A stretch of DNA of 64,000 nt, taken from Chryseobacterium sp. KLBC 52 (GTDB lineage Bacteria > Bacteroidota > Bacteroidia > Flavobacteriales > Weeksellaceae). The first letter of the stretch is position 1. The number at the start of each line of letters is the position of its first letter. Location: assembly GCF_003347605.1 (NCBI RefSeq), contig NZ_QDFZ01000011.1, positions 103,007 through 167,006 of the forward strand. The letters run 5' to 3'. Shown here in pieces: positions 53,341 to 62,990 of the stretch. The position numbers and the translations under genes were made by a program. Below the pieces are notes generated by a model that did not search any database, had not been told where the DNA came from, and saw nothing but the letters and a program-made list of their open reading frames with translations.

Positions 53341-53904
53341 CTACTTTCCTAATGGAATATTGTAACCGAATCCTACTCCGATATTCCCCACATTATAGTC
53401 CTGACCTGGCAAATCTCCTTTAGTTCCTACGAAAACCTTTTGGTATTGTACGAAGAAATTCCAGTCTCTGTTGTGATATCCGATCTCCGGTTTAAGGTAG
53501 AAACCTCCGCTTGCTCTTTCAGTATTAGTGTTTGACGCCACTGCTTTATCTCCAACCAGGAATCCGTATCCTAAGTCAGTTCCGAAATAAAAACCGGTTT
53601 GTTTCGGATAAATTCGGATTAAAGCTGCTACAGGAACTACTCCTACATCATTGTTTTTATATCCGTTGTTCTCTTTTCCAAAATAGTGCGTATATCCTGA
53701 TGCGATACCAAGTCCGAATCCAGGTGTGATCAGATTCTGGTATGCTACATCCACTCCTACTGCAGCGGAAAGATTATCTGCGGGAACTGCTAAACCAACA
53801 TTTGCACCTACCTTGATCATATTGTTCATTTGAGCACTTTGGGCGCTTGCGATACCTGCTGTTAAAATACCAGCCAGTACTATTGCTTGTTTAAACATTT
53901 TCAT
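53341..53904 (-). CDS. Outer-membrane beta-barrel protein (187 aa)
   Basis: Signal peptide (MKMFKQAIVLAGILTAGIASAQ), then alternating strands rich in glycine and aromatics (KVGANVGLAVPADNLSAAVG; GFYFGTDLGYGFLVGDK), ending GVGFGYNIPLGK. This is typical of small OmpA-like or OprF-like eight-strand barrels without a peptidoglycan domain. Function unknown. Confidence 0.75.
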   Translation of the reverse strand: MKMFKQAIVLAGILTAGIASAQSAQMNNMIKVGANVGLAVPADNLSAAVGVDVAYQNLITPGFGLGIASGYTHYFGKENNGYKNNDVGVVPVAALIRIYPKQTGFYFGTDLGYGFLVGDKAVASNTNTERASGGFYLKPEIGYHNRDWNFFVQYQKVFVGTKGDLPGQDYNVGNIGVGFGYNIPLGK

Positions 53905-54290
53905 AACTCTAATTTTTTAATTTTACTAAACAAGAAGATGTAAAAATCATGCCAAGCAAGGATTTTCCTCTGCTTTTAACATTGATTAAATTCATAAAAT
54001 AATGACTATCAACAAATTAATTTTAACAAAATTTAAATAATTGTTTAACAAAATTTATCAAAAAACGGGTCCTAAAAAGTGAATTAAAGAATAAAAGAAA
54101 GGAAGCCGGATGCCGGAAGAAATATAGCTCCATTAAATCAACTCAACTCTATTTCGAATATCCAAAACTTCATACCTCAAACTTCATACCTCTAGCCTCA
54201 AGATTCAAGCCTTATACAATACTATTAACAATCCTTAACCGTTGTTATTTTAACCTTTTTCTTCAAAATACATCAAAAAATAAATTCTCT
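53905..54290. other. Gene-free spacer with degenerate repeats
   Basis: No gene is supported. At 54165-54215 there are repeated CTTCATACCTCAAA and CTTCATACCTCTAG units, similar in style to the degenerate repeats near folP and tsaE. The promoter of the DUF1800 gene should lie in the last 80 bases, but I see no clear TAnnTTTG. Confidence 0.6.
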
Positions 54291-55673
54291 ATGATGGCTG
54301 ATTCATTATTAAAAAACAAGCATCTTCTTTGGCGAGCGGGTTTTGGTGTTGGTATTAATCAAATTGATGATTTGAAAAATAAAAACATTAAAACGTTAAT
54401 GAATGAATTATTTAAAGAAGAAAGCTTCAGTGAAATCACATATGACACTCCTGATCCGGTTTCTGTGGCAGATTATATGAACAGTACCGCTCCTGCAGAA
54501 AAGAAAAAAGAAATGCAGCGGATCAACAGGGAACAAAATAACGAACTGAACCTGAGTTTTCTGAACTCCATCGTTAACAGCAAGGAACAGATGAGAGAAA
54601 AAATGGCGTTTTTCTGGCATGGGCATTTTGCATCAAGAGTACAAAATCCAAGGTTCAACAAACAGCTTTTGAATACGATCAGGAAAAATGCACTGGGCAA
54701 TTTCAAAGATCTGCTTTTTGAAGTAAGCCAATCGCCTGCCATGCTTAACTTTCTGAATAATCAGCAGAATAAAAAAGATCATCCTAATGAAAATTTTGCC
54801 CGTGAAGTGATGGAACTATTTACCATGGGAAGAGGCAAATACACTGAAAAAGATATAAGAGAAGGAGCCAGAGCTTTTACAGGATGGAGCTATGATAAGG
54901 GAGGTAATTTTAAAGAAAGGAAAAATCTTCATGACGAAGGCAGCAAAACCTTTTTAGGAAAAACCGGAAACTTTGACGGAAATGATGTTCTCAATATTAT
55001 TCTGGAACAAAAGGCTACGGCACTGTTTATTACAACGAAGATTTACAAATTCTTCGTCAATGAAAAACCAGATCAGGAGATTGTTAATCAGCTCAGCACC
55101 AATTTCTATCACTCAGGATATGATATCAAAAAGCTAATGACTGAAATCTTTTCAAGCACATGGTTTTATGATCAGAAGAATATCGGAAACCGTATAAAAT
55201 CGCCTGTAGAACTGATGGCAGGAATGATGAGAATCCTTCCTATGCATATTCAGAATCCTGAAAACCTCATCGTGTACCAGAAATTATTAGGACAAATGCT
55301 CCTTTATCCTCCCAATGTAGCGGGATGGCCGAATGGAAAATCATGGATTGACAGTTCTACTCTGATGCTTAGACTTCAGGTTCCACAGATCTGGTCCGGA
55401 CTTCGTCCTTTGGAATACAGCCCGCGGCAGGATGACGATATTGATATGGGAATGAAATCCCGTGAAACAACTTTAAACAAGAGCTTTAAAAACCCAAATA
55501 TCACCATCGACTGGGATCGTATTGAAAAGCTTTTTGCTAATAAAAACTGTGAAGATTATCTTCTGCAGGATACCCAAAGTCTCGATATGAATTCTGTACG
55601 GAATTTTTCTGACAAGAGTATAAAAATGAATGTCATCAATCTGATGTCTACTCCGGAATATCAGTTATGTTAG
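54291..55673 (+). CDS. DUF1800 family protein
   Basis: The start KNKHLLWRAGFGVGINQIDD matches the N-terminal motif of DUF1800. Further signatures are MAFFWHGHFASRVQ, NFAREVMELFTMGRGKYTEK, DIREGARAFTGWSYD, and PPNVAGWPNGKSWIDSSTL. No Sec or Tat signal is seen. The family is almost always paired with DUF1501, as here, and its function is unknown; the pair is often found in marine and soil Bacteroidota. 460 residues is normal. Confidence 0.9.
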   Translation: MMADSLLKNKHLLWRAGFGVGINQIDDLKNKNIKTLMNELFKEESFSEITYDTPDPVSVADYMNSTAPAEKKKEMQRINREQNNELNLSFLNSIVNSKEQMREKMAFFWHGHFASRVQNPRFNKQLLNTIRKNALGNFKDLLFEVSQSPAMLNFLNNQQNKKDHPNENFAREVMELFTMGRGKYTEKDIREGARAFTGWSYDKGGNFKERKNLHDEGSKTFLGKTGNFDGNDVLNIILEQKATALFITTKIYKFFVNEKPDQEIVNQLSTNFYHSGYDIKKLMTEIFSSTWFYDQKNIGNRIKSPVELMAGMMRILPMHIQNPENLIVYQKLLGQMLLYPPNVAGWPNGKSWIDSSTLMLRLQVPQIWSGLRPLEYSPRQDDDIDMGMKSRETTLNKSFKNPNITIDWDRIEKLFANKNCEDYLLQDTQSLDMNSVRNFSDKSIKMNVINLMSTPEYQLC

Positions 55674-55831
55674 GTAGGAGGTTTTAGGTTGCAGGCAGCA
55701 GGTAATAGCTGTCGCAGTATAACTTGACTATCATTTATTTATTTTTTACTGCTATAAAACCCGGTGCTATAACTTTACAACCTACTACCCGCCACCTATC
55801 ATCTGCCACCTTAACCCCTAAAAACAAAATT
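55674..55831. repeat. Degenerate inverted repeat between DUF1800 and DUF1501
   Basis: TAGGAGGTTTTAGGTTGCAG with GCAGGTAATAG on one side and CTACTACCCGCCACCTATCA with CTGCCACCTT on the other are roughly complementary. A frame through this region extends the DUF1501 gene but looks like repeat-derived translation. Confidence 0.55.
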
Positions 55832-57016
55832 ATGCTAATCAAAAGAAGAGAATTCCTCAAAATAAGTTCCTTGGCTACCGCTTCTATGCTGATGCCTAAT
55901 TTCCTTAAAGCTATGACTCTGGATGAAGCACTGAATCCTAACCAGAACATTCTGGTAGTTCTTCAGTTTACAGGTGGAAATGATGGTTTGAATACCATTA
56001 TTCCTGCTAAAAATGATATTTATTTCAGAGAAAGGAAAACATTGGCTATTCATGACTCTATACCGCTTACTGATGAGGCAGGAATCAATCCGTCACTCTC
56101 CTATTTTAAAGAACTTTTTGATAACGGCGAACTGTCTGTAATGAATAATGTAGGTTATCCGAATCCGGACAAATCTCATTTCCGAAGCATGGATATCTGG
56201 CAGTCGGCAAGCAGAAGTGATCAGTTTCTGGAAACAGGCTGGCTGGGGCGTTTTCTGGATGAAGAATGCTATCGTTGTGAGCATCCCACACAGGCACTAG
56301 AAGTAGATGATATGCTAAGCCTTGCTTTAAAAGGGGAAAATAATAAAGCTTTTGCCTTTAAAGATCCTAAAAGGCTTTATCAAACCAGCCAGGAAAAATA
56401 TTTTAAATCTCTCTACTACCATCATCACGATGATGAAACGGTGTCTTATCTCTATCAGACCTTAGGCTCTACCATCAACAATGCCGATTATATTTTTGAA
56501 AAAAGTAAAGCTAAAAAGACAGAGCAGATCTATCCCAATTCTCAGCTGGGAAAAGATTTCAAGACGGTAGCTTCTTTGATAAAGTCTGACATCAACACTC
56601 AGGTGTATTACCTTTCCGTGGGAAGTTTCGATACCCATGTCAACCAGAATGAAAGGCAGAAAAAGTTATTCAACGATATCAATGAAGCGGTACAATCATT
56701 TGTAGCAGACATGAAGAGCAATGGACTTTTCAAAAATATACTGTTGATGACATTCTCGGAGTTTGGCCGTCGTGTGGCACAGAATGCCAGTAACGGAACC
56801 GATCACGGAACAGCCAACCAGATGTTCTTTATCGGCGGAAATCTTAAGAAAAAAGGATTATTGAACGCCCTTCCCGATCTTCAGAATCTGAATGAAGGAG
56901 ATCTTATCTACAAAGAGGATTTTAGAAAAGTATATGCTACGATTTTAAAAAACTGGCTTAAAGCGGATTCTTCCAAAGTATTGGGCTGGAAAGATGGCGT
57001 TTATGATTTTGTGTAG
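55832..57016 (+). CDS. DUF1501 family protein, Tat-exported
   Basis: The N-terminus MLIKRREFLKISSLATASML is a twin-arginine signal (RREFLK). The body has DUF1501/sulfatase-like motifs: LVVLQFTGGNDGLNTIIPAK near residue 30, SHFRSMDIWQSAS, VYYLSVGSFDTHVNQNERQK and MTFSEFGRRVAQNASNGTDHGTAN. The conserved D-T-H and D-H-G-T suggest a metal-dependent hydrolase of the alkaline-phosphatase superfamily. The frame is open 36 codons upstream, but through a repeat, and the Tat motif fixes the start at 55832 (394 aa). Confidence 0.9.
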   Translation: MLIKRREFLKISSLATASMLMPNFLKAMTLDEALNPNQNILVVLQFTGGNDGLNTIIPAKNDIYFRERKTLAIHDSIPLTDEAGINPSLSYFKELFDNGELSVMNNVGYPNPDKSHFRSMDIWQSASRSDQFLETGWLGRFLDEECYRCEHPTQALEVDDMLSLALKGENNKAFAFKDPKRLYQTSQEKYFKSLYYHHHDDETVSYLYQTLGSTINNADYIFEKSKAKKTEQIYPNSQLGKDFKTVASLIKSDINTQVYYLSVGSFDTHVNQNERQKKLFNDINEAVQSFVADMKSNGLFKNILLMTFSEFGRRVAQNASNGTDHGTANQMFFIGGNLKKKGLLNALPDLQNLNEGDLIYKEDFRKVYATILKNWLKADSSKVLGWKDGVYDFV

Positions 57017-57022
57017 GGAAAC

Positions 57023-57225
57023 CGAGATTCCTACGGAATACTCAATTGGAATGATGGCATATCCACACAGTTTGCTATTCCATAGAAACCCAGCCACAAT
57101 CATGCAGGAATGGATATGAAGAAAAAAATTACATTACTGACCACAATTCCAACTGAAGACGTGAAAATTCCCCTCCCTCGGAGGGGTGGCAAAAATTCAA
57201 AGAATTTTTGACGGGGTGGTTTTCA
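57023..57225. repeat. Dispersed palindromic repeat, inverted R2-R1 (copy c)
   Basis: R2 ends GATTCCTACGGAATA and TATTCCATAGAAACC with an inverted internal segment (CAATTGGAATGATGG); R1 inverted at about 57137-57222 ends GACGGGGTGGTTTTC. No gene is present. Confidence 0.85.
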
Positions 57226-57255
57226 GCGTTCATCAAAAAGATCCATTAACAAAAA

Positions 57256-57290
57256 AAAAGAGACCGTACATCCTCATGACAGTCTCTTTT
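57256..57290 (-). terminator. Terminator of the 45-residue gene
   Basis: AAAAGAGAC / GTCTCTTTT hairpin with A/T runs, 31 bases past the small gene's stop on the minus strand. Confidence 0.75.
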
Positions 57291-57320
57291 CAATAATTTT
57301 AAATTTAAACTACTTTTACG

Positions 57321-57458
57321 TTAAGCCGTAATCTGCTTTTTTTCGCTCTCTTTTTCTTCCTGTTTTTTATCTATTTTCTCAGATATTTTTTTCACGATAT
57401 ACTCTATCGCCAATGGAGCTATGATTGCAATTAATGCTTTAAATATTCTTGATTTCAT
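57321..57458 (-). CDS. Small amphipathic protein (45 aa)
   Basis: A minus-strand frame from ATG 57458 to TAA 57321. It starts MKSRIFKALIAIIAPLAIEY, a hydrophobic helix of about 18 residues, followed by a highly charged tail rich in Lys and Glu (VKKISEKIDKKQEEKESEKK). A terminator follows it and a gene-free spacer precedes it, which supports a real small gene. It could be a membrane-associated peptide; function unknown. Confidence 0.65.
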   Translation of the reverse strand: MKSRIFKALIAIIAPLAIEYIVKKISEKIDKKQEEKESEKKQITA

Positions 57459-57564
57459 AATTAATTTGGTATTGTTAAGTTAATAATACAATTTCCAAGC
57501 CAAGATAAAATATGAAAATAAATGATCTTTAACAAAGCCTTATGAATAGTGCATGTAAAATAAG

Positions 57565-58584
57565 TTAGTTTTCCTCAGGAACAATCAGATTCTGATAATT
57601 TTTACTGCCTGCACTGAACTTTTCCTCCATTTTCAACCGTAGTTTTTTGGGCTTATGCACAATGAGAGAGTCTCCGAACCCAAGCAAAAGTCTTTCCAGC
57701 TCATAATTGATCTGAACACATATTTTAAACAGCGTTCCGTCACGGTCTTCCTTTAAGATTTCCTGACTTTTATGCAGCGGTTTTGTTTTCACATAAGGAG
57801 CATTACCTGAATCCACCCAAAAGATCACATTCCTGGGATCCATTGACTCTGCAACGGTTACTCCTACAATATCTTTAAAATATTCATCTCCATCCAGATC
57901 CTTGTCAATATAGGGAAGACTGTCATCTGTTTCAATACTTTCCATTCTGTCCAGTGCCAGATTGTACATTTTCTGTTTGTAAAGACAGATCAGAAACCAA
58001 CGGTTGTTGAACTCTTTCAACAGCTGCGGATGTACTGTAAAGATATTGGATTCCCTTGCCGTAAAACTTTTGTAAAGGATCTTCAAAACTTTTTTATTAG
58101 CAATACTTTCGTACAGAATATCAATATGTTCCAACCCTTTTAACTGTTCATTTTTATCCAGATGGATAATGGACTTCTGGCTGGTTGCATGAATAGAGTC
58201 TTCCAGTTTCTGAATAACCCCATTCATCTCCTTAAACATAGAAAAGTCTTTGAATTGTTTTAAAATCTGAACTGCATTATTCATCGCTTTCAGATCACTT
58301 TCGTTCACAGAGATATTATGAATGCTGTATTCCGGATCACTATAACGATAGTATTTTCTTTCGTAGACTTCAATAGGTGCTTCATATCCGAATTTTTCAC
58401 TCCGCATATTCTGAAGATCAAGCTGAACAGTCCTCTTACTCACATAAGATTCTTTCCCTTCAAATTCAAACAATGCTTCTGAACATTCATCAATGAGATC
58501 TTCCAGCGTGTATTTCCTGTATTTATTTTTAAGGCACTTATCTAGTGTTTTATACCGGATGAGGGCATTTTTATTGGATGACAT
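57565..58584 (-). CDS. WYL-domain transcriptional regulator
   Basis: An N-terminal winged-helix region (residues ~8-75: RYKTLDKCLKNKYRKYTLED, then SKRTVQLDLQNMRS) is followed by a WYL domain near residues 160-260 (VLKILYKSFTARESNIFTVH; NRWFLICLYKQKMYNLALD) and a C-terminal extension. WYL proteins bind nucleic-acid or nucleotide ligands and often control DNA-damage, RNA-repair or defence genes. It lies 52 bases downstream of the HopJ-family gene on the same strand, next to a divergent rtcB. Confidence 0.9.
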   Translation of the reverse strand: MSSNKNALIRYKTLDKCLKNKYRKYTLEDLIDECSEALFEFEGKESYVSKRTVQLDLQNMRSEKFGYEAPIEVYERKYYRYSDPEYSIHNISVNESDLKAMNNAVQILKQFKDFSMFKEMNGVIQKLEDSIHATSQKSIIHLDKNEQLKGLEHIDILYESIANKKVLKILYKSFTARESNIFTVHPQLLKEFNNRWFLICLYKQKMYNLALDRMESIETDDSLPYIDKDLDGDEYFKDIVGVTVAESMDPRNVIFWVDSGNAPYVKTKPLHKSQEILKEDRDGTLFKICVQINYELERLLLGFGDSLIVHKPKKLRLKMEEKFSAGSKNYQNLIVPEEN

Positions 58585-58636
58585 TCCTTAGTGTTTAATG
58601 ATTTGGTGTTTTTATAAGCAAATTCTGCTTTTTAGA

Positions 58637-58972
58637 TTATTTTTCTTTCAAAGCATTTTCGTCAAAAGTAATCCCTTCCCAGCCGAATTTCATAAAATTC
58701 CGGATATTCTGATGATCAGTTCCTTCAGGATTTTTCAAAACATCTTCTCTGTAGAACTCACCAAAAAGCCAAAGTGTCTGTTCTTTTGTCAGATCCTGAA
58801 TGCTTGCAAAGCTGAAAACCTTACACGAACCATTGTTCTGTCCGGCCTGATTGGTTGTATCTCCGTTTTGAAAAGCAGTAGGAGTAAATTCATAATGTTC
58901 ATCAATATGAGCGATCACATCATTAAACTGGATCGTTTCCGGGAAATGTTTTAATTGTTCTAATAATACCAT
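58637..58972 (-). CDS. HopJ type III effector family protein
   Basis: The whole 111-residue protein matches the HopJ family: FNDVIAHIDEHYEFTPTAFQ, then NGDTTNQAGQNNGSCKVFSF, then TLWLFGEFYREDVLKNPEGT and NIRNFMKFGWEGI. Despite the family name it occurs in many bacteria without type III secretion and is probably a housekeeping protein of unknown function. It is divergent from rtcB and co-directional with the WYL regulator. Confidence 0.9.
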   Translation of the reverse strand: MVLLEQLKHFPETIQFNDVIAHIDEHYEFTPTAFQNGDTTNQAGQNNGSCKVFSFASIQDLTKEQTLWLFGEFYREDVLKNPEGTDHQNIRNFMKFGWEGITFDENALKEK

Positions 58973-59083
58973 GAACCTTGTTTTTTTAATTTTATACTAT
59001 TTTTACGAGTCTGCCAATGTGCTTTTTCGTCTTTTTAATTAATTTTTGTAAAAATAATTAAAATTTCTTTATCTACGCAAAAC

Positions 59084-59095
59084 TATTGCGCAATA
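59084..59095. promoter_or_regulatory. Candidate operator palindrome upstream of rtcB
   Basis: TATTGCGCAATA is a perfect 12-base palindrome, 34 bases before the rtcB ATG, just before a -7-like TTACTTTG at 59102-59109. It is well placed for a regulator, possibly the nearby WYL protein. Only one copy is seen. Confidence 0.35.
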
Positions 59096-59123
59096 ATGAT
59101 ATTACTTTGCATCATCAAAATGA

Positions 59124-60512
<1,389 letters not shown>

Positions 60513-60541
60513 TGTTAATAGTATGTTCAAAGCTAACATTT

Positions 60542-60574
60542 AAACCTAACGGGTTTTAGAAACCCGTTAGGTTT
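60542..60574. terminator. Terminator after rtcB
   Basis: AAACCTAACGGGTTT, loop TAG, AAACCCGTTAGGTTT: a 15-bp perfect stem. The T run after it is weak (TTTGAATAA), so readthrough into the hairpin array is possible. Confidence 0.8.
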
Positions 60575-60629
60575 GAATAAAAACAATAACCAAAATTTCG
60601 CAGCACTAAAAAGTTATTTAAAAAAATTC

Positions 60630-60797
60630 AAGGCAAAGAAAGTTCCTATATTTCCAGATTTACTTTCCGCCTTTTTACAAATTATAAGGCAAAGGGAGTT
60701 CCTATATTTTCGGAAAATTACTCCCCGCTTTTTATAAATTATAGGTAAAAGGAGTTCCTATACCCTTCACTTTTAATGAATCTACTCCTCACTTATT
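60630..60797 (+). repeat. Three tandem 56-base repeats forming co-varying hairpins
   Basis: Units begin at 60630, 60686 and 60742, each with a conserved GTTCCTATA next to the 5' arm. Arms: unit 1 GGC..AAAGT with ACTTT..GCC; unit 2 GGC..GGAGT with ACTCC..GCT; unit 3 GGT..GGAGT with ACTCC..ACT. Both arms change together (AA/TT to GG/CC; C-G to T-A), which indicates selection for base pairing. Each hairpin is followed by a T-rich tail. They lie between rtcB and the next gene, whose ATG is 16 bases beyond the array. Confidence 0.85.
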
Positions 60798-60813
60798 TTT
60801 TAAACTTAAAACA

Positions 60814-62568
60814 ATGAAAACACTACAATTATTCAATGCTGTACTGGCCAGAAAATCTGATGAAAAGCCATTTATTTCTAATGATGGATTCATCATTGAA
60901 CCGGATGCTTTATGGGCAAAAAATGAAATCATCTCTTTTTATGCAAAGGAAAAACTGAATGGTAATGACTTGAATAAAACCTTTCATAAATCCTGGGAGA
61001 AAATAAAAAAAACTTCCAGAATTGATTTATTGATTGAACAGATCACCCATTATATGTCAACGTATGGAAGTAATTTCCAAAGTGAAATCTATATTCCCAA
61101 TGAAATATTGGATGTTCCTGATATGAAGCTGGTTTTTAAAGTAATCAAAGCCTATTCTGTGGAAGAAATGCAGGAAAAATGCCTTGCTCTTTTAAGATCA
61201 GGAATTGCTTTAAAAGAAGAAACCATTGATGATTTGCTTTCTATTTTACATACGGAGCTGGAATATGATTTTACAGGAAAAAAAAACATCAGAAATAAAG
61301 AAGCGGTTATAAAAATTGCTGATCTTTATGATATTTACCCTGAAAATCCTGTTGAATTCTTGCGTTATGTCATTTATAAAACGACGAACACTACGCTTTT
61401 AATCAAAAATGATGATTTGATTAATTTAATAAAGCAGAGTAATTTCAATCCGACATTCTTATTTGAAAGCTTTGGAATGGAAAAAATGGCAGAAATTTTC
61501 AACAGATTTAAACCATTATTTCTGGCTTATAAAAACAGAGCACCAAAAGCGATCAATAAAATATCAAAGTTATCTAAGACCCATCATAAACCATTGATTT
61601 CAAACCCATTGAATGACGCCACAAATACTCTATTGGAAAACAGCGATTGGCACTGGCTGGAAAATGCAACACCGTTTGCCTTATTCAAAGCATTGTCAGC
61701 ATGTTACTCAAGAATGTATGGCCAGGATACATTTGTCTACAGAGTCCGAAACGGAAAATCATGGACTAAAAAAGGTAAGGAAACTTACGTGAATCAGTTC
61801 AATTATGATTTCATTCTGGACTTTTTGAAACTGAAGTATGAAAACCTATCCGGAAAGAAATTCTATTTCCCTGAGAATATAGAATTTGCGTTGCCAACTT
61901 CTGAAAAGATGTTTGTTGGAAACATTCCTACCGGAACCCGTTTTTATGCGGATAGACTTGCTGTAGGTATTTATTGGGAAGACCAATGGGGTGCTAATGA
62001 CCTTGACCTTTCAGGATTAAATATTGCCGGAAAAATTGGTTGGAATGCCGCTTATAACCATGGTAACGGACAATTGATGTACTCCGGAGATATGACTTCT
62101 GCTCCTAATGGCGCTGTTGAATATCTTTATGCCAATAAAGGTCTGTGTGAGCCAACACTTGTCATGAACAACGTTTTCAGCGGAGATTCCAACTGTGGAT
62201 ATAAAATTGTGATCGGAAAAGGAGATGACATTTCCTACGATTATATGATGAATCCTAATCATCTCTTTGCTGAGGCCAGATGTAATTCTGTTCAGAAGCA
62301 AATGATTCTGGGAATGCTGGTGACAAAGAATGAAAAGCAATGTTTCGTACTGTTGAATTTCGGAGCCGGACATGCTCATGTTTCAGGAAATAGCCAGATT
62401 TCTGCAATGGCAACAAGTGCATTATACCAGCAATGGTATGAAGCGATGCCTTTCAATGACCTTATCAAAGAACTTGGAGGTGAGATTACCACAGAAAAAG
62501 CGGAAGCTGATTTTGATTTCTCACTGGAAAGCCTGGAGAAAGATAGTTTTATCAGAATTTTTAAATAA
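60814..62568 (+). CDS. rtcB-linked protein with helical N-terminus and TerD-like C-terminus
   Basis: Residues 1-300 appear all-helical and repeat-like (FHKSWEKIKKTSRIDLLIEQ; MQEKCLALLRSGIALKEETI). Residues ~370-540 carry a segment like TerD/MXAN_6230-type proteins: GTRFYADRLAVGIYWEDQWG, then NDLDLSGLNIAGKIGWNAAY (D-L-D-L-S) and LMYSGDMTSAPNGAVEYLYA, with a later ML..NEKQCFVLLNFGAGHA strand. TerD domains bind calcium and occur in stress and defence loci. I do not recognise the full family. It follows rtcB and the hairpin array in the same direction and may work with the ligase; that is inference from position. Confidence 0.65.
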   Translation: MKTLQLFNAVLARKSDEKPFISNDGFIIEPDALWAKNEIISFYAKEKLNGNDLNKTFHKSWEKIKKTSRIDLLIEQITHYMSTYGSNFQSEIYIPNEILDVPDMKLVFKVIKAYSVEEMQEKCLALLRSGIALKEETIDDLLSILHTELEYDFTGKKNIRNKEAVIKIADLYDIYPENPVEFLRYVIYKTTNTTLLIKNDDLINLIKQSNFNPTFLFESFGMEKMAEIFNRFKPLFLAYKNRAPKAINKISKLSKTHHKPLISNPLNDATNTLLENSDWHWLENATPFALFKALSACYSRMYGQDTFVYRVRNGKSWTKKGKETYVNQFNYDFILDFLKLKYENLSGKKFYFPENIEFALPTSEKMFVGNIPTGTRFYADRLAVGIYWEDQWGANDLDLSGLNIAGKIGWNAAYNHGNGQLMYSGDMTSAPNGAVEYLYANKGLCEPTLVMNNVFSGDSNCGYKIVIGKGDDISYDYMMNPNHLFAEARCNSVQKQMILGMLVTKNEKQCFVLLNFGAGHAHVSGNSQISAMATSALYQQWYEAMPFNDLIKELGGEITTEKAEADFDFSLESLEKDSFIRIFK

Positions 62569-62636
62569 ATTCTATGACGTCATCTGATGGTATCGGGTGG
62601 CGTTTTTTCGTGGTGGTTGGGTTAGGGAAACTTGAG

Positions 62637-62776
62637 AACCACCCCGTCAAAAATTCTTTGAATTTTTGCCACCCCTCCGAGGAGGAGAATTTTCACGTCT
62701 TCAGTTGGGAGATTGGTCGGGATTGTACTGTTTTCTTTGTGTGTATGTGTTTATGGGATTGCTGCTGGATTCCTAC
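62637..62776. repeat. Dispersed repeat R1 and left half of R2 (copy d), split by IS110
   Basis: R1 begins CCACCCCGTCAAAAATTC at 62638 and the R2 palindrome begins GGATTCCTAC at 62767-62776. The missing half of R2 (CGGAATGACA) appears at 63991-64000, after the IS element, so R2 was split by the insertion. Confidence 0.85.
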
Positions 62777-62814
62777 CTTTAGATTAGTTCTATGAAATAA
62801 AATGATTACATTTA

Positions 62815-62945
62815 GAAAAGAGCAAGCATTTAGTTACACTATAGATTCCTTAGAATATGATTCACATTCCGATAAAGAACTAAATGCTTTTTCATCAAAA
62901 GACTTAAATAGAAATTCGGGATTTAAAGCCCATTATAAGGTGTTA
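62815..62945 (+). ncRNA. IS110 bridge RNA (predicted)
   Basis: A 12-bp stem, AAGCATTTAGTT at 62824-62835 with AACTAAATGCTT at 62878-62889, closes a 42-base loop. In the loop GATTCCT (62844-62850) equals the left target, and CATTCCG (62865-62871) is the reverse complement of right-target CGGAATG. A second loop has ATAGAAAT (62908-62915), equal to the element's right end at 63983-63990, and ATTTAAAG (62921-62928), which pairs with the left end CTTTAGAT at 62777-62784 (one G-T). Order and strand logic match the target-binding and donor-binding loops known from IS621. Exact 5' and 3' ends are uncertain. Confidence 0.8.
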
Positions 62946-62990
62946 AGAATCAGATGAATTGCTCTTCCATTTATAAATTAAACCAAAAGT

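Noticed and set aside
55724..55831. Longer DUF1501 start giving 430 residues
   Set aside because: The extra codons are repeat-derived and would bury the Tat signal, which begins at 55832.
60630..60797. CRISPR array
   Set aside because: Only three units of 56 bases that differ throughout, with no constant repeat and variable spacer pattern and no cas genes; they are tandem hairpins.
60630..62568. Type III toxin-antitoxin system (repeat RNA plus toxin)
   Set aside because: Tandem RNA-like repeats ahead of a gene fit the layout, but the 584-residue protein has no resemblance to ToxN-type endoribonucleases that I can see.
62574..62795. 73-residue frame downstream of the TerD-like gene
   Set aside because: It lies in the dispersed repeat R1 and the left flank of the IS element.
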